Of a stretch of DNA of 64,000 nt, positions 39,899 through 47,966 are shown in pieces. Source of the DNA: Vulcanimicrobiota bacterium (lineage in GTDB: Bacteria; Vulcanimicrobiota; Vulcanimicrobiia; Vulcanimicrobiales; Vulcanimicrobiaceae); assembly GCA_019235995.1 (NCBI GenBank), contig JAFAJV010000108.1:62001-126000 (forward strand). The letters are read 5' to 3'. Within the stretch, counting starts at the first letter, position 1, and each line of letters begins with the position of its first letter. The position numbers and the translations under genes were made by a program. The notes below the pieces were generated by a model. The model saw nothing but the letters and a program-made list of their open reading frames with translations. It had not been told where the DNA came from and did no database searches.

Positions 39899-40102
39899 TT
39901 AGATGCATCGGTGCCCTATCCAACAGATGACCATGAGATACAGGTTTAGCCCCGTAAAGCCGCCGACGATGATCGTAAGCAGGGTGCCGGCAAAAAGCAG
40001 CAAGGTTTTTCGTTCACGATAGCCCTTGACGGCCCAAAATACGCCGACGCCGATCAGCGCGAAGAGCACCGCCAAAAAGACAATTGAGATCAGTGTCGCC
40101 AC
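39899..40102 (-). CDS. Small two-helix membrane protein
   Basis: A 67-residue protein with two transmembrane helices (residues ~2-23 and ~35-58) and a basic turn GYRERKTLL, so both ends probably face outward. The GTG at 40102 has CGGAG five bases upstream; a second GTG two codons earlier is possible. It lies 16 bases downstream of an MFS transporter gene on the same strand and may be co-transcribed. Function unknown. Confidence 0.6.
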   Translation of the reverse strand: MATLISIVFLAVLFALIGVGVFWAVKGYRERKTLLLFAGTLLTIIVGGFTGLNLYLMVICWIGHRCI

Positions 40103-40118
40103 ATGCACTCCGATTCGG

Positions 40119-41372
40119 CTATGACGAGGAGTGCGCGGCGATCGCGCGGCTCACCATCGCGCTCGCGAGCAACGCGGGGACGACCCCGACGAGCTCGAAC
40201 GCCGCCAGCGCGCGCCAAGCCGCGGGAAACCCAAGCGCCTGCACCAGCGCACCGAAGATCACCGGCGTCACGAAGCCGGCGAACAGCGTCCAGGTTAGCC
40301 CGACCCCGAGCGCGCTGCCGCAGCGCTCCTCGCCGCCGATCTCCGCGAAGCCGATGATGCTCAGTCCGAGCCAGCCTTCCGCCGCGAATCCCAACGCCGC
40401 TGCGATGGCCGCGGCCAGCCAGAGGGGCGTGGCCGGCGAGATCGACGCGACGCCGAATGCGACGAGGGCCACCAGAACGCAGACCAGCGCGAGCGGCAGT
40501 GCACGGCTCGCACCGAAGAATCGATCGCTCATCCAGCCCCACGAGAGCCTGCCGAAAATGGCCGCGAACTGTGCCAGCGTGAACAGGGCAACCGCGAGCG
40601 CTAACGAGTAGCCGGCGCTGTGGACGAGCGTCAGCGTAAAGAACCCCATCAGCGCGAACTGTGCGCAGATCAGGACCATCGCGTTGAGCGTGAGAAAGAT
40701 GAGGGGAGCCTCGCGCGCGATCGTCAGCATGTCCGCCAGCATCGCGCGCACCGAGACGCGCTCGCCGGCCAGCTCGCGCGGCTCGCGGTAGAGCAGCGAG
40801 GCGATCGAGCAGGTAGCGACCGTGAAAAGGCCGGCGGCCGCGAGCGCGCCGGTATAGCGAAAGTGCAGCGCGATCGCGGGCAGTACGACGGAACCCAACG
40901 CCCCGGCGATCGGCACGCCGCACTGTCGCACGCCCATCGCGAAACCGCGGTCCGCCTTACGGAAAAAGAAGATGATTGCGTGGCTGCCGGCGGGCGTGAC
41001 CGCCGCATAGCCGATCCCGTAGATCAGCAGCCAGCAGATCAGCCAACGGTAATTCTCGGCCAGCGATGCGGCGATCAGCGCCAGACCCATGACGGCCCCG
41101 CTCCAAAGCACGACCGCCTTGTCGCCGAAACGATCGGTCAGGAGCCCGGCAACCGACGTCATCGCGACCGAGCCGACGAGCTGAATCGAGAGGATCAATC
41201 CCAGCTGCGTCTGCCCCACGTGGAGTTCGGCTGTGAAGAATGGCATGAGCGCTCCGGTAGACATGATCCACAGCGACGCGCCGGCCATCGCCCCAGTGAA
41301 GAGCGCCAGCACCTCGTACGGCGACTCGGGGAGCGGGTTGTGCGGCCTAGGATTACGCGTGCGCGCCTTCAT
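40119..41372 (-). CDS. MFS transporter (NarK/oxalate-formate-like)
   Basis: A 417-residue protein with twelve hydrophobic helices. Loop 2-3 reads AGLLTDRFGDKAVVLWSG and the second-half loop LSWGWMSDRFFG, both variants of the MFS signature. The pattern FFRKADRGFAMGVRQCGVPIAG resembles organic-anion or cyanate-type MFS members. I begin at the ATG at 41372; the frame continues upstream but that part is arginine-rich and overlaps the divergent small gene. Substrate unknown. Confidence 0.82.
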   Translation of the reverse strand: MKARTRNPRPHNPLPESPYEVLALFTGAMAGASLWIMSTGALMPFFTAELHVGQTQLGLILSIQLVGSVAMTSVAGLLTDRFGDKAVVLWSGAVMGLALIAASLAENYRWLICWLLIYGIGYAAVTPAGSHAIIFFFRKADRGFAMGVRQCGVPIAGALGSVVLPAIALHFRYTGALAAAGLFTVATCSIASLLYREPRELAGERVSVRAMLADMLTIAREAPLIFLTLNAMVLICAQFALMGFFTLTLVHSAGYSLALAVALFTLAQFAAIFGRLSWGWMSDRFFGASRALPLALVCVLVALVAFGVASISPATPLWLAAAIAAALGFAAEGWLGLSIIGFAEIGGEERCGSALGVGLTWTLFAGFVTPVIFGALVQALGFPAAWRALAAFELVGVVPALLASAMVSRAIAAHSSS

Positions 41373-41414
41373 CGGCGGAGGGTTTCGTCGCGGGATGACG
41401 GCGAAGCTGCCGTC

Positions 41415-41675
41415 GTGGCGGCCCGCGATGAGTTGAAGCGGCATCTGTTGATCGTCGCGCTCGCCGCGCCGGGCGCCGCGATCGTGTGGTGGATCTTTCA
41501 CGGCGTCTACGAGGATCTCACGATATCGGCCAAGGCCGTTGGATACGTCGATTCGATGACTCAGGCCGGAATCGATTTCGGATATCTCGTCATGATTGGA
41601 GGCACGGTGTTGCTCGCGGCGGTCGCACTGCGGTCGGCGTTCGTGTGCGTCGTGCTTCTTTTGAAGCGCCGCTAG
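41415..41675 (+). CDS. Small two-helix membrane protein
   Basis: An 86-residue protein from a GTG start, with two hydrophobic segments (LLIVALAAPGAAIVWWIFHGVY at ~11-32, YLVMIGGTVLLAAVALRSAF at ~56-80). No family recognised. It is divergent from the MFS gene and lies 18 bases before the lipid kinase, so it may be co-transcribed with it. The start is uncertain because there is no strong ribosome site. Confidence 0.5.
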   Translation: MAARDELKRHLLIVALAAPGAAIVWWIFHGVYEDLTISAKAVGYVDSMTQAGIDFGYLVMIGGTVLLAAVALRSAFVCVVLLLKRR

Positions 41676-41693
41676 GCTCTCGAGTCAGACACG

Positions 41694-42536
41694 ATGCGAG
41701 TGCTCCTGGTCGTCAACCCGCACGCGCGACGCGGCCGCGTGCTCGGGGACGACGTGCGCCGCCGGCTCGCGCTACACGGCGTGGAAACGGTCGAAACGGC
41801 ATCGAGCCCGCAAGGACTGGACGCGATCGTCGTGGCCGGCGGGGACGGGACGTTCGCTCGGGCGATCGGGAGGGGGCTGACGCTCGGGTTACCGATGGGG
41901 CTCGTGCCTCTGGGAACCTTCAACGATCTCGCGCGCACGCTCGACATTCCGGCCGACATCGACGGGGCGTGCGCGACGATCGCGCAGCGCCGCACTCGCG
42001 CGATCGACGTCGCGCGTGTGAACTCGGCCTACTACGTCAGCGAGGCGAGCATCGGTGTCTCGAGCCGCCTCACGCGGCTGCAGAAGACGCGGGACAAGCA
42101 GCGCTTTGGTCTGCTTGCCGTCCTCGCCAGCGCGCTCGCGGCGGTCAAATACCTGCAGCCGTTTCACGCCGAGGTCGCGTATGAAGACGCGCGCGTGAAC
42201 TTGCGCACCGTTCAGCTCACCATCGCCAACAGCAACCACTTCGGCGGCGTCATCACCGTCGAGGGCGCCGCGGTCGACGACGGCTGGCTGGACTTGTACT
42301 CGGTGGAGATCGACGGCCCCAGGAGCGTCTTGGCCCTGATGAGCGCGGTACTTGCCGGCCGGCCACGGGCGGCGCAGAACGTGCGTACGATCCGATCGGC
42401 CGCCTTCAGCGTCTCGACGCGACGGCCCAGGGCGATCGTCGCCGACGGGGAGCCCGCCGGGAAGACGCCAGCGCGCTTCGAGCTCATCCGGGGCGCGTTG
42501 CGGGTCTTCGCACCCGACGGCGCCCCATCCGATTAA
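41694..42536 (+). CDS. Diacylglycerol kinase-family lipid kinase
   Basis: A 280-residue YegS/BmrU-type protein with the catalytic-domain signature VVAGGDGTFARAI and GLVPLGTFNDLAR, and a second beta-sandwich domain ending in VDDGWLDLYSVE and VVADGEPAGKTP-like residues. Members phosphorylate diacylglycerol or other lipids. Length is slightly short (usual ~300). The neighbouring genes do not indicate the substrate. Confidence 0.88.
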   Translation: MRVLLVVNPHARRGRVLGDDVRRRLALHGVETVETASSPQGLDAIVVAGGDGTFARAIGRGLTLGLPMGLVPLGTFNDLARTLDIPADIDGACATIAQRRTRAIDVARVNSAYYVSEASIGVSSRLTRLQKTRDKQRFGLLAVLASALAAVKYLQPFHAEVAYEDARVNLRTVQLTIANSNHFGGVITVEGAAVDDGWLDLYSVEIDGPRSVLALMSAVLAGRPRAAQNVRTIRSAAFSVSTRRPRAIVADGEPAGKTPARFELIRGALRVFAPDGAPSD

Positions 42537-42626
42537 GCAACCGAGCATCCTCTCGTGAAAACTTTACCGGCCGGCGCGCGTATATACGTTTGAAGGGCAT
42601 CGAACGTTCTCTGCAGGAGCGCCACA

Positions 42627-44051
42627 ATGAGCCTCTATCTTTTCGGACCATTTGAGCTCGACGCCGAGCGTCTTCTCTTGCTCGACGGCGGCGAGCCGAT
42701 TCCGATCGGCCCGAAGGTCGTTGAGACGCTGCTGGCGCTCGTCGAGCATCCGGGAGAGCTGTTCGCAAAGGGAGCGCTGCTCGCGAGGATTTGGCCCGAG
42801 GGGTACGTCGACGAGGCAAACCTCGCGCAGAACATCTACGTCTTGCGCAAGACGCTGCGATCGCGATGGAACGTTGAAGCGATCGAGACGATTCCTCGGC
42901 GCGGCTATCGCTTCATCGCTCCCGTTGCGCGTCGCGACGACGCGCAGCGCCCGCAGCCCTCGCACGTGCCGGCGCCGCCCGCTGCACGGCCGAGCTATCG
43001 CGGCTGGGCCGTGGTGGCGGCATCGTGCGTCGCGCTGGCTGCGGTATTGACGCTGGCGGTCGCTATTCCGCGCGGCGCGGGCGCGCGCTCCGGTCTCTCC
43101 GCCGAGGGTTCGCGCTTGTACGAAATCGGCCGCTACTACTGGAACCTTCGCACGCGTGACGGCATAGCGAAGAGCGTCGACTATTTCTCGCGCGTGGTCG
43201 ACACCGATCCGCACGATGCGCGCGGTTACGCAGGACTCGCCTCTGCCGATGCGATGATGGCAGATTACGGATACGGGGAGGCCCCGGCCAAAGTCTACGT
43301 GGCGCGGGCGCGAGCCTACGCCCACAAGGCCCTCGTGTTGGATCCGGACAGCGGTGAAGCGTACGCCGTGCTCGGCATGCTCGCTACCGAAAAGAAGAGC
43401 GGCACGATGCCGAACTTGGTTGAGGCGTTCAAGGATTTGCGACGCGCGATCGCGCTCGATCCGGCGAGCGGACCGGCCCACGAGTGGTACGGCGTCGCTT
43501 TGCTCGAGAAGGGCAACGTGACCGCGGCATACGCCGAGCTGAACAAGGCCGCGGAGCTCGACCCGCTGTCGGTGGCGACGACCGCGTGGCTTGGAACCGC
43601 GGCGTACCTGGAGCGCCGCTACGGCGACGCGGTGGCGTACGCTCGTGAGACCTTGGATCTGTCGCCGCAGCGCGGCGACGCCTACGAGACCCTGGGACTC
43701 GCATATCAGGCGCTCGGCGACGACGCGCGCGCGGCCGCGGCCTTCACGCGCCTTGCGGAGGTTTGCGCGGAGTGCCGCGGCCAGGCGGCGGCCCTGCTGG
43801 CCCCGATCTATGCCCGTGCCAAACGGCCGGACGAGGCCCGCGCCGAGATCGCTTTCGCGCAGAGCCACCATGCCGAGGTGGCACCCGAGGATTTGGCGCT
43901 CGCCTTCGAGGCGGTCGGCCGCCGCGACGCCGCACTCTCGCTGCTGCGCCACGCGCGCAGCGACTACTTGGCCGCGGAGCTGGCCGACGACCCGCGCTTC
44001 GCGTCGTTCCGGGGTGACGCCCGGCTGGCCGCCCTACCGAAACCAGCCTAG
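42627..44051 (+). CDS. CadC-like membrane transcription regulator with TPR sensor
   Basis: A 474-residue one-component regulator. Residues 1-100 are an OmpR-type winged helix (FGPFELDAERLLLL, PIGPKVVETLLALVEHPGEL, LRKTLRSRWNVEAIETIPRRGYRF). A single membrane helix follows (residues ~128-148). The rest is a row of TPR-like helical repeats (from ~155) presumably outside the membrane. CadC/ToxR-type proteins bind DNA while anchored in the membrane. AGGAG lies ahead of the ATG. Its targets are unknown; the GntR/ABC operon starts 24 bases after its stop. Confidence 0.87.
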   Translation: MSLYLFGPFELDAERLLLLDGGEPIPIGPKVVETLLALVEHPGELFAKGALLARIWPEGYVDEANLAQNIYVLRKTLRSRWNVEAIETIPRRGYRFIAPVARRDDAQRPQPSHVPAPPAARPSYRGWAVVAASCVALAAVLTLAVAIPRGAGARSGLSAEGSRLYEIGRYYWNLRTRDGIAKSVDYFSRVVDTDPHDARGYAGLASADAMMADYGYGEAPAKVYVARARAYAHKALVLDPDSGEAYAVLGMLATEKKSGTMPNLVEAFKDLRRAIALDPASGPAHEWYGVALLEKGNVTAAYAELNKAAELDPLSVATTAWLGTAAYLERRYGDAVAYARETLDLSPQRGDAYETLGLAYQALGDDARAAAAFTRLAEVCAECRGQAAALLAPIYARAKRPDEARAEIAFAQSHHAEVAPEDLALAFEAVGRRDAALSLLRHARSDYLAAELADDPRFASFRGDARLAALPKPA

Positions 44052-44074
44052 CGGAAAAATCTTTCGCCGCACCC

Positions 44075-44103
44075 TTGACAGGATCGTACCATCGAGCTAT
44101 TGT
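44075..44103 (+). promoter_or_regulatory. Sigma-70-type promoter of the GntR-ABC operon
   Basis: A perfect TTGACA at 44075-44080 is followed after 17 bases by TATTGT at 44098-44103. This is the clearest promoter in the window. The -10 element overlaps the left arm of the GTACTAGT palindrome, as expected for a repressor-controlled promoter. Confidence 0.8.
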
Positions 44104-44119
44104 ACTAGTGTACTAGTAC
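44102..44119. promoter_or_regulatory. Palindromic operator for the GntR regulator
   Basis: GTACTAGT (44102-44109) and ACTAGTAC (44112-44119) form a near-perfect palindrome across a two-base centre. Another GTACTAG copy lies at 44132-44138. AT-rich GTACTA repeats of this kind are out of keeping with the GC-rich background. Overlap with the -10 box and the GntR gene 165 bases downstream imply autorepression; binding by this regulator is inferred. Confidence 0.75.
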
Positions 44120-44159
44120 GACAGTTTGATGGTACTAGACTCTGAAAAGGATGCAAACC

Positions 44160-44273
44160 ATGACGCACACGACTTTCTCCGCCGAGGCCGAGGCCCGCGA
44201 GACGCGGACGCCGGTGCGGCTTCCCGACCGCCGGCCGGCCGGGCTCTTCCCTGGCTGGGGACCGAAGTTCTAG
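44160..44273 (+). CDS. Small protein leading the GntR-ABC operon (37 residues)
   Basis: An open frame of 37 codons runs from ATG 44160 to TAG 44273, with AAAAGG nine bases upstream; an earlier in-frame ATG at 44151 has no room for a ribosome site. The product is soluble, starting MTHTTFSAEAEARE and ending PAGLFPGWGPKF. It lies between the operator-promoter and the GntR gene, ten bases from the latter, so it would be the first product of the operon. No family recognised. It may be a leader peptide or a small regulator. Confidence 0.55.
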   Translation: MTHTTFSAEAEARETRTPVRLPDRRPAGLFPGWGPKF

Positions 44274-44283
44274 GATCGGCGGG

Positions 44284-44682
44284 ATGCCGGCCGTCCTCAC
44301 GGTCGATCCACGCAGCGGCGTGCCGATCTACCTGCAGATCATCGAGCAAATAAAACGCTCCGTCGCGCTCGGAGTCTTGCAGGCGGGCGAGCAGCTTCCC
44401 ACGGTGAAGCAGCTCGCGATCGATCTCACCGTCAATCCAAACACCGTCGCGCGTGCATACCGCGAACTGGAGCGCGAGCAAGTCATCGAGACTTCCCCCG
44501 GCAGGGGATCCTTCGTTCGCTCCAACGGCGTAACCGAGTCGCCCAAGGTGGCGGCAGAGATCGGCCGCGACGCACTCGACGTCGCGCTGCGCGAAGCGAA
44601 ATCGGTGGGGTTGGCGCGCGACGAAGTCCGCGAGCTTTTCGATGCGGCCCTTCTGCGCTGGTTCCCGACGTTTGAGAAGTGA
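44284..44682 (+). CDS. GntR-family regulator, YtrA subfamily
   Basis: A 132-residue repressor. The N-terminal winged helix has GVPIYLQIIEQIKRSVALG, LPTVKQLAIDLTVNPNTVARAYRELE and GRGSFV, the standard GntR motif. The short C-terminal helical part (~50 residues) defines the YtrA subfamily, which typically controls a linked ABC exporter. It is followed four bases later by the ATPase gene. The palindrome at 44102-44119 is the likely operator. Confidence 0.93.
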   Translation: MPAVLTVDPRSGVPIYLQIIEQIKRSVALGVLQAGEQLPTVKQLAIDLTVNPNTVARAYRELEREQVIETSPGRGSFVRSNGVTESPKVAAEIGRDALDVALREAKSVGLARDEVRELFDAALLRWFPTFEK

Positions 44683-44686
44683 AGAG

Positions 44687-45601
44687 ATGAGCACGATCAC
44701 GATTTCGAGTCTGCGAAAATTTTACGGCAAGATCCCGGCGGTCGACGGCTTCTCGCTCGAGATCCCGAGCGCCAGCGTCTTCGGCCTCCTCGGCCCGAAC
44801 GGCGCCGGAAAGACCACGACGTTCAAGTGCATGCTCGGACTTGCGCGTCCGAGCAGCGGAGAGATTCGCTACGACGGAAAGCCGCTCGTACCCGAGACCT
44901 TCGAACGCATCGCCTACATACCGGAGCGCAGCGTCCTCTACGACTGGATGACGGTCGAAGAGCACGTCGAGATGACGCGCCGCGCCTTTCGGTCGTTCGA
45001 TTCGAGGCGGGCGTTCGAGCTGCTGGCAACGTTCGGCATCGACCGGCGCCGCCGCGCGCGCGCGCTCTCCAAGGGCATGCGCACGGCCGTCATGGTCGCG
45101 CTCGCGTTCGCACGCAACGCGGAGATCCTCGTGCTCGACGAGCCGACCGGCGGCCTCGATCCGGTCAACCAGCGCCACGTGTTGAGTCTGATGATCAACG
45201 AGGCGGCCAAGGGCAACTCCATCATCTTCTCGTCGCACCAGATCGGCCAAGTCGAGCGTGCCGCCGAGCACATCGCGGTCATGGACCACGGCCGGCTGGT
45301 CTTGCAGGGACTCGTCGACGACTTGAAGGCCGATCGCAAGATCGTGGAGGGAATCTTCCCCGACGTCAGCTTTACGCTCGACGGAATCACCAACGACGCG
45401 CGCGTGGCGCGGGCGGACCGCACCGAGCGGATCGTCCGCCTGCTGGTGACGGCCGGCGCCGATGAGATCGCCGCGCGGCTCTCGAGCGCCGGCGCCATGG
45501 GCGTTCGCGTGCTCGACCTGAATCTCGAGGACATCTTCCTCTACGCCGTTTCGCCGGCGACGGCCACTACCGACGTCGTCGCAAAGGAAACCTCGACATG
45601 A
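44687..45601 (+). CDS. ABC exporter ATP-binding protein
   Basis: A 304-residue ATPase. Walker A GPNGAGKTTTFK, Walker B VLDEPTGGLDP and H-loop SSHQIGQVE are intact. The signature loop reads ALSKGMRTAVMVAL in place of LSGGQ, a variant usual in YtrB/BcrA-like exporters. A C-terminal ~90-residue accessory domain follows. It pairs with the permease that overlaps its end. Exporters with YtrA regulators often respond to cell-wall antibiotics; here that is only inferred. Confidence 0.93.
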   Translation: MSTITISSLRKFYGKIPAVDGFSLEIPSASVFGLLGPNGAGKTTTFKCMLGLARPSSGEIRYDGKPLVPETFERIAYIPERSVLYDWMTVEEHVEMTRRAFRSFDSRRAFELLATFGIDRRRRARALSKGMRTAVMVALAFARNAEILVLDEPTGGLDPVNQRHVLSLMINEAAKGNSIIFSSHQIGQVERAAEHIAVMDHGRLVLQGLVDDLKADRKIVEGIFPDVSFTLDGITNDARVARADRTERIVRLLVTAGADEIAARLSSAGAMGVRVLDLNLEDIFLYAVSPATATTDVVAKETST

Positions 45602-46617
45602 ATTACGTCGAATGGCTGCGCGTCCGCAACCTGCTGAAGATCGTCGCGATCATCTTGGCGATCCTGGTGGTCCTCGCGGTCGCTCTGCGCATCTCCGTTT
45701 CGCGTTACCTCTCGCCGGAAGCGTGGGTCGCGCACTATGCGATGGAGCGCGGAACGAGCGAGACCCGCATGACGCTGCCGGATGGGACGAAGCGCCTGAT
45801 CCTCGATAATCCGTCCGAACGCACGCGCATCGTCCTCGACGATCACGGCTACGCCGGCAGGCACATCGTCATCACGGAGCCCAGCGGGCACTCGCGTAGC
45901 GACGCCGACCACGTGAACGTGGGGAGCATCCAGGTCGTGGAATCGCGCCACGGCGGGATGACGACGACGGTCATCGATACGAACGGGGCGGTGCCGGTGC
46001 TCTACTACATGCTGATGGCCGACGTCGTCGCGCTGATCGTGGCGACGATACTGGCGGCGCCGTTCGCGCGCGAGGCCGACGGCCACCTCGAGATCGCGCT
46101 GACGAAACCGATCCCGCGAGCTCGGTTCGCGGTCGGCGCCATCGGCGCGGACGTGGCGGGCATCGTCGCGGCCTCGTTCCTCACCGTCGTGGCGTTCTAT
46201 ATCTGCCAGCTGCTCTTCGAGACGGCCCGGCTGGACTTCAGCGGGGTCAACTCGCGCGCCATCGCCATGGGCATTGCGTGCCCGCTCGCATGGTACGCGA
46301 TGCTGTGCGCGGCGACGACCTGGCTTCACCGCTCGTATGGTGCCGTGCTCGGCTTCGCCTGGCCGGTCGTCATTCTGATCGGGGTCCTCACCATCATCCA
46401 CCCGGCCAATGTCGTGGCGTTCTTCATTCACGACGTCGCCCGCGTGCTGTCTTACCTGATCCCGTTCACGTACGTCTCGTTCGCGTCGCCGGACTCGCAT
46501 AACACGCTCCTCTACGAGGGCGGCGGCGATTTCACGCGGCGGCTCTCGATCGAAATACTGCTCTTCGTGGTGTACAGCGCGCTGACCATCTGGAAGTGGC
46601 AGCGCGTGGAGGCTTGA
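45598..46617 (+). CDS. ABC-2-type permease
   Basis: A 339-residue membrane protein with six hydrophobic helices: one N-terminal (residues ~10-32), then a ~100-residue extracytoplasmic loop, and five from ~140 onward. TKPIPRARFAVGAIGADVAG is a typical cytoplasmic coupling segment of ABC-2 permeases. The start overlaps the ATPase stop (ATGA). Substrate unknown. Confidence 0.88.
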   Translation: MNYVEWLRVRNLLKIVAIILAILVVLAVALRISVSRYLSPEAWVAHYAMERGTSETRMTLPDGTKRLILDNPSERTRIVLDDHGYAGRHIVITEPSGHSRSDADHVNVGSIQVVESRHGGMTTTVIDTNGAVPVLYYMLMADVVALIVATILAAPFAREADGHLEIALTKPIPRARFAVGAIGADVAGIVAASFLTVVAFYICQLLFETARLDFSGVNSRAIAMGIACPLAWYAMLCAATTWLHRSYGAVLGFAWPVVILIGVLTIIHPANVVAFFIHDVARVLSYLIPFTYVSFASPDSHNTLLYEGGGDFTRRLSIEILLFVVYSALTIWKWQRVEA

Positions 46618-46619
46618 TC

Positions 46620-46772
46620 GTGGAAATCATTGGAACGAACTTTACGCTATCGCTCGGCTCGCTGCGGCTTCGCTTCGTCCTCGCGCTCGAAGACAACGAG
46701 GAACGACCGAAGGAGAAAATCAAGCCACCCCACCGCCTACGCGTCATCCCTGAGGACGAATACGTTCGCTAA
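46620..46772 (+). CDS. Small protein ending the ABC operon (50 residues)
   Basis: From GTG 46620 to TAA 46772 there is a 50-codon frame with an excellent ribosome site (GGAGG eight bases upstream, inside the end of the permease gene). The product starts MEIIGTNFTLSLGSLRLRFV and has a charged C-terminal half (LEDNEERPKEKIKPP). It has a short amphipathic N-terminus and no full membrane helix. It is probably translated with the permease. No family recognised; it could be a small accessory of the exporter. Confidence 0.55.
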   Translation: MEIIGTNFTLSLGSLRLRFVLALEDNEERPKEKIKPPHRLRVIPEDEYVR

Positions 46773-46784
46773 CGTGGAGCGGCG

Positions 46785-47966
46785 CTACAGAATGAAGCCA
46801 GTCCGAACGGCAGGACGCGCGTACTTGAATCCGTCTTTCGTGATGGTGTAGAGAAAGATGTTCGGGATCAGCGGATCGCCGCTGATGTTGAAGGCGAACT
46901 GTCCGACGAGCGTCGTGAACGTCCCGCCGGACTGGAGCGAATGCAGCAGGCCGAACTTGCTGGTGGCGTTCGCGCGCTGCACCGCGGCGAAAATCAGCTG
47001 CGCGGAAGCGTAACCGTACGCGGAGAACGCGGTGATCTGGCTGACCTCGCGCTGAAAATCGGTGACGAGCTGGATGGCGCTCGGGATCTTGTCGAGCGGG
47101 GGCAGGGCCGAGGCGACGTAGGCACCCTGCAGCGTCGTCGCATAGCTCGTGATCGTGTCGAGGTTGAAGAAGCCGTCGCTTGCACCGAAGTCGCCGGCAT
47201 ATCGCGCGAGGCGCATCGCGTCGGCGACCGGTCCGAGCTCCGCGGTCTTGCCGGCGAGGAAGACGAACCCGGGCGCGCGGTCGAGCACGGTGCGGGCCGC
47301 AGCCGCCGGGTCGGTGCGCGCGAACGGGAAGAGGAGCATGTCGGCCGGGTGACCGTCGGCCTTGGCCTGATCGACGAAGCCGCGGGCTACGTCGTAGCCG
47401 TAGTCGCCGTCGAAGGCGACGGCGATTGCGGAGACGCCGCGCTTTCCTTCCAGCGCGGTGCTCGCGAAGAGCCGTCCGGCCGAGCTGTCCTTAGCGGGAA
47501 GACGATAGACGTTGTGAAAGCCGCGCTTCGTCACGGCATCCGCGGTGACGGTCGGCACAATGACCGCAAGCCCCTGCTGCGCGTATCGCGGGAGCGCTGC
47601 GAGCGTCATCGCGCTGGTGAGGCTCCCGATCGCCCCGATGACCGAGAAATCCGCTCCGGCGACGTTGACGTTGGAGGCGGCGACGCCGGGATCGTTGCGA
47701 TCATCCAATGGACGCAGGCCCCAGACGTGCGAAACCGGCGCGTTGAATCGGTTCGTCTCGTCCACCGCGGCCTGAACGCCCTTCACGACCTCCTGCCCGT
47801 ATTTCTGCAGGGAGCCGCTCAGCGTTACGTTTACGGCGATGTTGAACTGCGGAAGAAACTGCTGCTGCGGCTGGATCGGCTGACCCGGAATGATCTGGGC
47901 CCGGGCGCGGGCTCCCGCTCCGGCGGTCGCGGCCGCGACGCCGGCGATGAATCGCCCGCGCCTCAT
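46785..47966 (-). CDS. Periplasmic binding protein, LivJ/type 1 fold
   Basis: A 393-residue exported solute-binding protein. The N-terminal MRRGRFIAGVAAATAGAGARA is a signal peptide ending near ARAQ (Arg-rich but without a clear twin-Arg motif). NIAVNVTLSGSLQKYGQEVVKGVQAAVDETN and GAIGSLTSAMTLAALPRYAQQG are typical of branched-chain amino-acid-type receptors (Peripla_BP_6). No liv permease genes are present. Its start overlaps the ubiA stop (ATGA), an unusual partner. Confidence 0.85.
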   Translation of the reverse strand: MRRGRFIAGVAAATAGAGARARAQIIPGQPIQPQQQFLPQFNIAVNVTLSGSLQKYGQEVVKGVQAAVDETNRFNAPVSHVWGLRPLDDRNDPGVAASNVNVAGADFSVIGAIGSLTSAMTLAALPRYAQQGLAVIVPTVTADAVTKRGFHNVYRLPAKDSSAGRLFASTALEGKRGVSAIAVAFDGDYGYDVARGFVDQAKADGHPADMLLFPFARTDPAAAARTVLDRAPGFVFLAGKTAELGPVADAMRLARYAGDFGASDGFFNLDTITSYATTLQGAYVASALPPLDKIPSAIQLVTDFQREVSQITAFSAYGYASAQLIFAAVQRANATSKFGLLHSLQSGGTFTTLVGQFAFNISGDPLIPNIFLYTITKDGFKYARPAVRTGFIL

